DNA from: Hyphomicrobiales bacterium
GTDB lineage: Bacteria > Pseudomonadota > Alphaproteobacteria > Rhizobiales > Beijerinckiaceae
Assembly: GCA_015655535.1 (NCBI GenBank)
Contig: JAATEW010000443.1
Span: 1 to 8,092, forward strand
Length of the DNA: 8,092 nt
Reading direction: 5' to 3'
Below are positions 1 through 5,037 of the stretch, one piece after another (position 1 is the first letter of the stretch; every line of letters begins with the position of its first letter). Position numbers and translations under genes: made by a program. The notes under the pieces were generated by a model. It saw nothing but the letters and a program-made list of their open reading frames with translations. It ran no database searches and was not told the origin of the DNA.

Positions 1-706
1 CGCCCTTGATGAACTCGATCTCGATGAAGGTCGGCTTGTCCGGCGCGTCCTCCGGCGAGATTGTCCTGGAATAGACGTAATCCGGCACGTCCTGCGCCGG
101 ATCTTCGAGGACTTTACCCTCGGAGGAAGCATGCAGAAGATTGGCGTCGACCGAAAACGGTGCTTCGCCCTGCTTATCTTTCGCGATCGGGATCTGATTT
201 TGCTCGGCGAAGGTGAGAAGCGCCGTGCGCGAGGCGAACTCCCATTCGCGCCAGGGCGCGATCACTTTGATTTCTGGCTCGAGCGCATAATAGGAGAGCT
301 CGAAGCGGACCTGATCATTGCCCTTGCCGGTCGCGCCATGCGCCACCGCGTCGGCGCCGACCTGCCGCGCGATTTCGATCTGCTTCTTGGCGATCAAGGG
401 CCGTGCGATCGAGGTGCCGAGCAGATAGACCCCTTCATATTGCGCATTGGCGCGAAACATCGGGAAGACGTAATCGCGGACAAATTCCTCGCGCAGATCC
501 TCGATGAAAATATGCTCCGGCTTGATGCCGAGCAGCAGCGCCTTGTCCCGCGCCGGACCCAATTCCTCCCCCTGGCCGAGATCGGCGGTAAAGGTCACCA
601 CCTCGCAGCCATAAGTCGTCTGCAGCCATTTGAGGATGATTGAAGTGTCGAGACCCCCGGAATAAGCGAGAACAACCCGTTTCACATCTTGTTTTTGCTG
701 TGGCAT
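1..706 (-). CDS. argG: argininosuccinate synthase, N-terminal part (runs off the left edge)
   Basis: This enzyme joins citrulline and aspartate using ATP to make argininosuccinate, the penultimate step of arginine synthesis in the cytoplasm. Reading leftwards from the ATG at 706-704 gives 235 codons with no stop. The ATP-binding PP-loop motif AYSGGLDTS is at residues 14-22, followed by YEGVYLLGTSIARPLIAK (about 90-107) and the substrate-binding segment HGATGKGNDQVRFE (123-136). The family is usually about 400 residues, so roughly the C-terminal 40% lies outside the window. The start is supported by an AGGA at 716-713, six bases upstream. The ATG at 720-718 is out of frame. The PAP2 phosphatase gene ends 30 bases upstream on the same strand, so co-transcription is possible. 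Identity is near certain from the motifs. Confidence 0.97.
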   Translation of the reverse strand, partial: MPQQKQDVKRVVLAYSGGLDTSIILKWLQTTYGCEVVTFTADLGQGEELGPARDKALLLGIKPEHIFIEDLREEFVRDYVFPMFRANAQYEGVYLLGTSIARPLIAKKQIEIARQVGADAVAHGATGKGNDQVRFELSYYALEPEIKVIAPWREWEFASRTALLTFAEQNQIPIAKDKQGEAPFSVDANLLHASSEGKVLEDPAQDVPDYVYSRTISPEDAPDKPTFIEIEFIKG

Positions 707-736
707 TTCCAGTCCTGCATACGCCCCGAAAGCCGA

Positions 737-1534
737 CTATAGTGGGGCGAGGTCCTCCTGCAAACCTGTCTTGGCTTCTGTCATATGCGGCGCCCGGTTT
801 GGCCGCGTCGCATACCAAAACCCGATTGTCATCAGGCCCGTGAGCAATCCGCTAAAAAGAACGTCGGATAAAAAATGCGCGCCCACGGCCATCCGGCTGA
901 GGCCTGTCGCCGCGCCGAACAGAATCGCGGCGGCCACCGCAACCCCGCGCAGCGGCGGGGGAGCCAGCGCCGCCGGCGCCATCGTCCAGAAGGAAGCGGC
1001 GGTTTCTCCCGAAGGGAACGAGCAATTCTTCTCGCAATCGCCGTCCGCCTTATAAAACGGCTGGAAGGGCGCGGTGCCGCCGAATACCTCCACATGGATC
1101 GGGCGCGGGCGATGGACATGCGCCTTGAAGACCTGATTGACGAGGAGGCCAGGGCCGAGCGCCAAAGATAGAGACAGAAAAATCATGCCCCGATGGCTTA
1201 GAATGAGGTGCCTTGGCACCATAAGCGCCAGACTGGCGAGATAGAGCAAAATCGCGCCCGCATAGATCACAAAGGGCAAAACCGACGCGAATGTGCGAAA
1301 AGCCCGCATTTCCGGCGTCGCGCCGACGAAATGCCCCGGCGCGATGAAAAACCAAGCCGCGCCCGCCAAATCGAGACCTGGCCAGAGGGCAAGCGCCGCA
1401 AGCCCAAAACTTGCTAGTAGCAGGCCTGAGATGGCGAAGGCCTTGAGGCCGATGTGTCCCGGCCTTTTTCTTTTGGATACGCATTCCGTCAAGGACGCCT
1501 CACGCGGCGAGATCGGTAAAATGAGTTTCGACAT
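737..1534 (-). CDS. PAP2-family membrane phosphatase
   Basis: This is a PAP2 superfamily integral membrane phosphatase. Relatives dephosphorylate lipid phosphates such as phosphatidic acid, undecaprenyl diphosphate or lipid A; the substrate here cannot be told. In the 265-residue form the signature motifs are C1 K137-x6-R144-P145, C2 P174-S-G-E177, and C3 S213-R214-x5-H220-x3-D224, where H220 is the expected nucleophile. Several hydrophobic segments suit a multi-pass inner-membrane protein (about 32-52, 84-106, 117-135, 196-212, 225-241). C167 and C171, just before C2, could form a disulfide. C2 has Glu where the textbook motif PSGH has His. The start is uncertain. The ATG at 1534 overlaps the divergent SUKH gene by 14 bases; an in-frame TTG at 1492, preceded by GAGG five bases away, would give 251 residues. 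The gene may share a transcript with argG, 30 bases downstream. Confidence 0.9.
   Translation of the reverse strand: MSKLILPISPREASLTECVSKRKRPGHIGLKAFAISGLLLASFGLAALALWPGLDLAGAAWFFIAPGHFVGATPEMRAFRTFASVLPFVIYAGAILLYLASLALMVPRHLILSHRGMIFLSLSLALGPGLLVNQVFKAHVHRPRPIHVEVFGGTAPFQPFYKADGDCEKNCSFPSGETAASFWTMAPAALAPPPLRGVAVAAAILFGAATGLSRMAVGAHFLSDVLFSGLLTGLMTIGFWYATRPNRAPHMTEAKTGLQEDLAPL
1498..1501 (-). promoter_or_regulatory. possible ribosome binding site for an internal TTG start of the PAP2 gene
   Basis: On the minus strand GAGG lies five bases before an in-frame TTG (1492-1490) of the PAP2 gene. The upstream ATG at 1534 has only an AGGA about 12 bases away. If the TTG is used, the phosphatase loses 14 residues, none in the membrane domain, and no longer overlaps the SUKH gene. 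This is suggestive only, because TTG starts are uncommon. Confidence 0.35.
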
Positions 1535-1973
1535 AAGCGATATCGGTCCTTTGCTGACCGAAGGGCAAATCGGGCGCCTGGAACAGCATCTGGACGTCAA
1601 GCTGCCGGAAGAGTACCGGAGCTTCCTGCTCCGCAACAATGGCGGCAAGCCGCGTCCGGATTTTTTCCCAATCCAGGGCCATAAGACCTTAACCTCCGGC
1701 AGGGTCGATCAGCTTTTTGGCCTCCGGCGTCCGGCAAAAGAGAGCAATATCGATTGGAATTACAAAAATCTGATCGGGCAATTGCCGAACTATCATTTCC
1801 CGATCGCCGCCGCGGCGGAAGGCGACATGGTCACCCTGTCGCTCGGGCGGCTCGACGAAGGCCGGATCTATTATTGGATACGCGCCGAATATAATGTCGC
1901 GGGCGATAACGAGGCCTATTTCGTCGCGGGGAATTTCACCAAGTTTTTGGACTCGCTTTACGCGGTTTCGTGA
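1521..1973 (+). CDS. SUKH-superfamily (SMI1/KNR4-like) protein
   Basis: This 150-residue protein has the SMI1/KNR4 (SUKH) fold pattern. An N-terminal helix with LPEEYRSFLLRNNGGKP (residues 28-44) is the usual signature. It is followed by a strand-rich core with FPIAAAAEGDMVTLSLG (93-109), an aromatic IYYWI strand (116-120) and a C-terminal FVAGNFTKFLDSLY helix (134-147). No signal peptide or membrane segment is seen. Many bacterial SUKH proteins are immunity proteins that neutralise polymorphic or contact-dependent toxins; others have no known role. No toxin gene is adjacent: the neighbours are a divergent PAP2 gene and, after a repeat-rich gap, a MoeB-like gene. The ATG at 1521 is chosen because the homology-like region begins there; the open frame continues upstream but lies antisense to the PAP2 gene. 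Its Shine-Dalgarno sequence is weak. Parts of the gene look less GC-rich than its neighbours. Family assignment is good; function is unknown. Confidence 0.85.
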   Translation: MSFDISDIGPLLTEGQIGRLEQHLDVKLPEEYRSFLLRNNGGKPRPDFFPIQGHKTLTSGRVDQLFGLRRPAKESNIDWNYKNLIGQLPNYHFPIAAAAEGDMVTLSLGRLDEGRIYYWIRAEYNVAGDNEAYFVAGNFTKFLDSLYAVS

Positions 1974-2003
1974 TGCGGGGCGGCGCACTTGAACTGCCGC
2001 CGA

Positions 2004-2047
2004 CCCCTCACCCTGAGGAGCAGGCATAGCCTGCGTCTCGAAGGATG
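2004..2047. repeat. palindromic repeat, copy A
   Basis: This is the first of five copies of one repeat family in the window. Its left arm CCCCTCACCCTGAGGA and right arm GTCTCGAAGGATGA flank a central perfect hairpin GCAGGC-ATA-GCCTGC (2020-2034). It starts about 30 bases after the SUKH stop and could help end that transcript, though no T-run follows. The arms match copies C and D read on the other strand. It resembles REP-type intergenic repeats seen in Hyphomicrobiales genomes. Confidence 0.75.
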
Positions 2048-2060
2048 AACCGCGGCCACT

Positions 2061-2150
2061 CCCCCTCACCCTGAGGTGCGAACCGTAGGGCGTTGCGAAG
2101 CGATGCACGTCGCAAGCAACGGGCTACAGCGAGCCTCGAAGGGCGAGGGG
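2061..2150. repeat. palindromic repeat, copy B, with an enlarged central hairpin
   Basis: The outer arms CCCCTCACCCTGAGG (2062-2076) and CCTCGAAGGGCGAGGGG (2134-2150) belong to the same family as copy A, in the same orientation. The centre is about 57 bases instead of about 15. It is itself self-complementary: GTAG/CTAC (2085-2088 with 2124-2127), CGTTGC/GCAACG (2091-2096 with 2116-2121) and GCGA/TCGC (2100-2103 with 2110-2113) nest within each other. No gene is seen in it. Confidence 0.7.
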
Positions 2151-2176
2151 GATGGATAAAGCATCTATTTGATGGG

Positions 2177-2226
2177 CCCCTCGTCCTTCGAGACGGGTCC
2201 TGCGGACCCTCCTCAGGATGAAGGGC
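2177..2226. repeat. palindromic repeat, copy C (inverted orientation)
   Basis: This is the same family on the opposite strand from copies A and B. Its reverse complement carries the CATCCTGAGGAG arm and the GTCTCGAAGGACGAGGGG arm. The centre is a perfect hairpin GGGTCC-TGC-GGACCC (2195-2209), different in sequence from the tip of copy A. The remaining bases up to the MoeB-like gene (2227-2294) show nothing beyond the short inverted repeat noted next to that gene's start. Confidence 0.75.
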
Positions 2227-2279
2227 TTCCCCCGGCTCTACCCAACGATCAAGAAATCATGGCGCAGAGGGACCCGCGT

Positions 2280-2291
2280 GCCTAAATAGGC
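2280..2291 (+). promoter_or_regulatory. inverted repeat and possible -10 box abutting the MoeB-like start
   Basis: GCCTA-AA-TAGGC is a perfect short inverted repeat ending three bases before the ATG at 2295. It contains TAAATA (2283-2288), which resembles a -10 hexamer placed so that transcription could begin at or near the ATG. No Shine-Dalgarno sequence is visible, and no convincing -35 box lies 17 bases upstream. This is a weak, purely positional call. Confidence 0.25.
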
Positions 2292-2294
2292 CCC

Positions 2295-3083
2295 ATGTTC
2301 TCAAAGGAAGAAGTCGAGCGCTACGCGCGCCATATCGTGCTTCGCGATGTCGGCGGCCCCGGCCAGCAGAAGCTTAAAACAGCGCGGGTTCTCGTCGTGG
2401 GCGCGGGCGGACTCGGCTCACCGCTCATCCAATATTTGGCCGCCGCTGGCGTCGGCGAGATCGGCGTCGTCGATGACGATGAAGTCTCGCTCTCCAACCT
2501 GCAACGGCAAGTCTTGCACGGCACAGGGGACATAGGCCGGCCCAAGGTCGAGAGCGCGGCAGACGCCACCGCGAGGCTGAACCCGAATGTGAGGTTCACG
2601 CCGTTCAAAGCCCGGCTCGATACCAAGAACGCGGCTTCGATCATCCGTGGCTTCGATCTCGTCGCCGACGGATCGGATAATTTCGAGACGCGCTATCTCG
2701 TCGCCGACACATGCTTTTACGAAAAGAAGCCCTTGGTGACGGCCGCTGTCGGCGCCTTCGACGGATCGCTCACGACTTTGCGGCCGTTTGAAAAGGCCGC
2801 GAACGGGGAGCCGAATCCGACCTATCGCTGCCTTTTTCCCAGCCCCCCGCCGCCGGGCACAGTGCCCGCCTGCGCCGAAGCCGGTGTGCTCGGCGCTTTG
2901 ACCGGGCTGCTCGGCACAATGATGGCGCTTGAAGTGATCCGCGAGATCGTCGGTTTCGGCGAAGGCCTCGTCGGTCGTCTGCTCCTGGTCGACGCCCTGT
3001 CGATGCGCTTCGAGACGCTCACTTATGGCTGGGACAAGGACAACCCGCTGAATGGGGCGGGGACGCCGAAGCCTGCTGCTTAA
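2295..3083 (+). CDS. moeB: MoeB/ThiF/HesA-family adenylyltransferase (E1-like)
   Basis: This family uses ATP to adenylate the C-terminal Gly-Gly of a small ubiquitin-fold sulfur carrier: MoaD for molybdopterin, or ThiS for thiamine. The 262 residues show the nucleotide-binding loop GAGGLGSP (36-43), the acidic VVDDDEVSLSNLQRQ segment (58-72) with R71 as the likely arginine finger, K84 in GRPK, and DGSDNFETRY (125-134) with the Mg/ATP aspartate. YRCLFPSPPP (177-186) and PACAEAGVLG (191-200, C193 in the crossover-loop position) follow. Zinc-binding members have two CxxC pairs; here the first is Thr176-x-x-Cys179 and the C-terminal pair is absent. The ATG at 2295 is the only sensible start, because an in-frame TAG lies just upstream. 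It has no clear ribosome binding site. No moaD, thiS or other cofactor gene is adjacent, so MoeB versus ThiF is undecided; MoeB fits slightly better. Confidence 0.85.
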   Translation: MFSKEEVERYARHIVLRDVGGPGQQKLKTARVLVVGAGGLGSPLIQYLAAAGVGEIGVVDDDEVSLSNLQRQVLHGTGDIGRPKVESAADATARLNPNVRFTPFKARLDTKNAASIIRGFDLVADGSDNFETRYLVADTCFYEKKPLVTAAVGAFDGSLTTLRPFEKAANGEPNPTYRCLFPSPPPPGTVPACAEAGVLGALTGLLGTMMALEVIREIVGFGEGLVGRLLLVDALSMRFETLTYGWDKDNPLNGAGTPKPAA

Positions 3084-3120
3084 GATTCGTCGCGGCCCGG
3101 CGACCCTCGGATCAGACCTC

Positions 3121-3266
3121 GCCATTCATCCAATGGCGGACATTATCGGCGAGGCGGATGCGCTTTCGTCAAGGACGCATCTTCGATGCGCCGCCGAAGG
3201 CGGTGGCGAAGCCATCCTTGACGAAAGCGATCCGCTCGCCACACTCGCCGCCAAGAGATGAATGGC
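3121..3266. repeat. large nested palindrome with a four-way-junction fold
   Basis: This 146-base element lies between the convergent MoeB-like and holA genes. From outside inwards it has a perfect 10-bp stem (3121-3130 with 3257-3266), a 3x3 internal loop, a perfect 6-bp stem (3134-3139 with 3248-3253), an 8x7 internal loop, and a 26-bp stem (3148-3175 with 3215-3240) broken only by two single-G bulges. The long stem closes on three abutting perfect triloop hairpins: CGCATC-TTC-GATGCG (3176-3190), CCGCC-GAA-GGCGG (3191-3203) and TGGC-GAA-GCCA (3204-3214). No base is left unpaired at the junction. It could be a small non-autonomous mobile element, a structured RNA or a bidirectional terminator; no T-run supports the last. 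I do not recognise the family. Confidence 0.8.
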
Positions 3267-3303
3267 CCATCGTGAATGACAGTGAGGCGCATTTCTTTCA
3301 ACC

Positions 3304-3334
3304 GTCATGCGCGGACTTGATCCGCGCATCCAGG
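3304..3334. repeat. palindromic repeat of the GTCATG...ATCCAGG type
   Basis: It contains a perfect 9-bp hairpin, ATGCGCGGA-CTTGA-TCCGCGCAT (3307-3329), flanked by GTC and CCAGG. Repeats of this form, with variable stems and a CTTGA loop, are widespread between genes in Hyphomicrobiales. It pairs in opposite orientation with the copy at 3375-3405. It lies downstream of both convergent genes, where a hairpin could limit read-through. Confidence 0.75.
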
Positions 3335-3374
3335 AACGCGGTTCGGCGCAAGACGCAAATCGTTGTCAGCAACG

Positions 3375-3405
3375 CCTGGATAGCCGGGTCAAGCCCGGCC
3401 ATGAC
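3375..3405. repeat. palindromic repeat of the GTCATG...ATCCAGG type, inverted copy
   Basis: CCTGGAT begins this copy and CATGAC ends it, the reverse complement of the ends of the copy at 3304-3334. The central hairpin is GCCGGG-TCAAG-CCCGGC (3383-3399); TCAAG is the reverse complement of the CTTGA loop of its partner, while the stem sequence differs. It lies 46 bases from the stop of holA. The rest of the gap, 3406-3451, shows nothing recognisable. Confidence 0.75.
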
Positions 3406-3451
3406 GACTGAGAGTCCGGCAAAATGCAAAAGTAAGATTGCAGCGTTTGGT

Positions 3452-4474
3452 TCACGCCGCCTGCCGCGACGCCGCCAACGCCACAGCCCAGAGCGCCCGC
3501 ACAGCTACCACCTCAGCCAACCTCGGCTCGCGCCGCACCTTGCCGATCGCTTCGGCCAGGCCTGAGATCGCGCGGGCCAGCCGCGCCGAGGTCCAGTTCC
3601 GCATCTGGCGTTCCATCGCGGCGGCGCGGCCATAGGTGCTGCGCGCTTTCATCTCGCCGCCCGCCGTATCCGCGCTCTCATATTCAAGCCGGGCACGGTG
3701 CAGGCTGATCGCGTGACGCAAGGCCATGGCGAGCAGCATATTGGCATCGCCGCCCTCGGCGAAGACACGCGCCGCCGTTTCCTCGACATCCTTGAACCGG
3801 CCCTCGAAGGCGCCGTCTATCGCATGATCGAAAACGAGTGCCGAGGCATCCGACACCACGGCGGCGATATGGCCGAGCCCGACATGGTCTTCGCCATGTG
3901 CATAGAGCAAAAGCTTGTCGAGCTCGGATCGCGTCGTGAGCCTGTCCTGGCCGAGCAGCGTCACGAGCAGGGTTTTGGCGCCCGCGTCGATCGCAAGGCC
4001 CGCCTTGGCGATTTCACTGTCGATCAGATGCGCGACATCCTTGGCGGAATCCGGATAGCATTCGATCGCGGCGGCATTCTTGTCGCGTTCGCAAAGGCGG
4101 CGCAACGCGGCTTCGCGTTTGAGGTTTCCCGCTTCGATCACGATGGTGCAGGCGTCGGGCGGCGTCGCCATCAACGGATCGAGCGCCACGTCGAAAGCCT
4201 TGCCCCCGGCCTCGATCAAGACCGCCTTGCGGCCGCCAAAGAGCGGCAGCGTATAGGCTTCATCGGCGAGCCGCAGCGGGTCGCCCGCGAGTTCGTCGCC
4301 GCCAAGCCGCGCCAATTGAAACGGATCTTTGGGGTCATCGACCGCCTGATTCACGATGCGGCGCACGCGCTCGGAGATCAGGCCCGCGTCGGTGCCGAAG
4401 ACGAGAAAGACGAACATATGCGCCGGAGGGCGCGCCAGAAAACGGTCGGCTTCATAGCTCTTGACCGCGACCAT
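3452..4474 (-). CDS. holA: DNA polymerase III delta subunit
   Basis: HolA is the delta subunit of the clamp loader; it opens the beta sliding clamp so that it can be placed on DNA during replication. The 340-residue length is normal. Visible family features are the N-terminal VKSYEADRFLARP (4-16), FGTDAGLISERVRRIV (26-41) at the start of domain I, the LPLFGGRKAVLIEA block (76-89) that is typical of delta subunits, the ELDKLLLYA helix (184-192) and an all-helical C-terminal region (about 215-340) that joins the clamp-loader ring. There is no Walker A motif, as expected for delta. The ATG at 4474 shares one base with the lptE stop (TGATG arrangement). No strong ribosome binding site is seen, which suggests translational coupling to lptE. 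It is the last gene of the leuS-lptE-holA unit within this window. Confidence 0.93.
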   Translation of the reverse strand: MVAVKSYEADRFLARPPAHMFVFLVFGTDAGLISERVRRIVNQAVDDPKDPFQLARLGGDELAGDPLRLADEAYTLPLFGGRKAVLIEAGGKAFDVALDPLMATPPDACTIVIEAGNLKREAALRRLCERDKNAAAIECYPDSAKDVAHLIDSEIAKAGLAIDAGAKTLLVTLLGQDRLTTRSELDKLLLYAHGEDHVGLGHIAAVVSDASALVFDHAIDGAFEGRFKDVEETAARVFAEGGDANMLLAMALRHAISLHRARLEYESADTAGGEMKARSTYGRAAAMERQMRNWTSARLARAISGLAEAIGKVRREPRLAEVVAVRALWAVALAASRQAA

Positions 4475-5037
4475 CAGGACTTTGGAACAGCGGCCGGAGT
4501 TGGCGCCGGTTCCGGGGGCTTCGGCCCACCTGCCGCGAACACCGCCGCGATCCGGGTGCGGATCTGATCGGCGAGCCGTTCGGCATCGCGGATTTCCGCA
4601 TCGCGCGCGGCGCGCACGCTGGCAAAGCGCTGGGTCGTGCGGTCATAGCTCGCAACGACGGTCGCCAGATCCTTGTAGATCGGCGGCCCGCCAGCAGCGG
4701 GCTCCAAGCGAAAATAGGCGGTGACGACGACATTGGCAGCGCTTGCTTGGCCGGTTACCGTGTCGATCAAAGGCGCCTGCGTATATTCGGACACGCTCAC
4801 GAAAAGACGATAGCGCGGCGGCACACGCGAGCCGGTACCGTTGAAGCCGAAGATCAGCTCATTTTCCAGATAATGGCCGAACCGGTCGCCGATCGGTTCG
4901 ATCGAGACCGCCTGCATTTCGGCGGCAACGCTGCCGCCGCCATCAGCCAAGGGCCCATAAAGCGGCTGGATGCAGCCGGAAAGCGGCGCGGCCAGCAGAA
5001 GCAGTCCAAAAGCCCATAGGGTCCTAACCGACGACAT
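4474..5037 (-). CDS. lptE: LPS-assembly lipoprotein LptE
   Basis: LptE is an outer-membrane lipoprotein that plugs the LptD barrel and helps deliver lipopolysaccharide to the cell surface. The 187 residues begin with a lipoprotein signal (hydrophobic 6-18, lipobox L19-S-G-C22, with C22 the lipidated residue). IQPLYGP (23-29) follows, matching the xxPLYG element after the cysteine in alphaproteobacterial LptE. The conserved C-terminal helix RFASVRAARDAEIRDAERLA (137-156) is present, and a proline/alanine-rich tail covers 171-187. The ATG at 5037 lies inside the end of leuS, with a 14-base overlap, and has a good AAAGGA six bases upstream at 5049-5044. Its place between leuS and holA is the usual alphaproteobacterial setting and supports the call, since LptE sequences diverge strongly. 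Confidence 0.9.
   Translation of the reverse strand: MSSVRTLWAFGLLLLAAPLSGCIQPLYGPLADGGGSVAAEMQAVSIEPIGDRFGHYLENELIFGFNGTGSRVPPRYRLFVSVSEYTQAPLIDTVTGQASAANVVVTAYFRLEPAAGGPPIYKDLATVVASYDRTTQRFASVRAARDAEIRDAERLADQIRTRIAAVFAAGGPKPPEPAPTPAAVPKS

Noticed and set aside
435..818. Minus-strand open frame of 127 codons
   Set aside because: It runs in a different frame across argG and the PAP2 end, both of which have clear family motifs.
1486..1503. CGTCAAGGACGC shared with the large palindrome at 3167-3178
   Set aside because: One or two 12-base matches are expected by chance in a window of this size, and the match is not extended enough to call a second copy.
1293..1520. 76-codon upstream extension of the SUKH gene
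   Set aside because: It is antisense to the PAP2 first membrane segments and lacks SUKH features; the domain starts just after the ATG at 1521.
1535..1648. Extension of the PAP2 gene to an ATG at 1648
   Set aside because: It would run antisense through the SUKH signature region and adds an Arg- and Ser-rich stretch with no PAP2 similarity.
2004..2226. CRISPR array
   Set aside because: The units are palindromic, in mixed orientation, irregularly spaced, and lack spacers of uniform length.
3176..3214. tRNA-like cloverleaf
   Set aside because: Three hairpins on one stem recall a tRNA, but all loops are three bases, and there is no anticodon loop, no T-loop consensus and no CCA end.
3158..3565. 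Plus-strand open frame of 135 codons containing NAWIAGSSPAMT
   Set aside because: That peptide is the translation of the palindromic repeat at 3375-3405 and is a familiar false protein in Hyphomicrobiales annotations. The frame also runs through the large palindrome and into the end of holA.
3698..4567. Plus-strand open frame of 289 codons
   Set aside because: It is antisense to holA and the end of lptE, with no recognisable domain.
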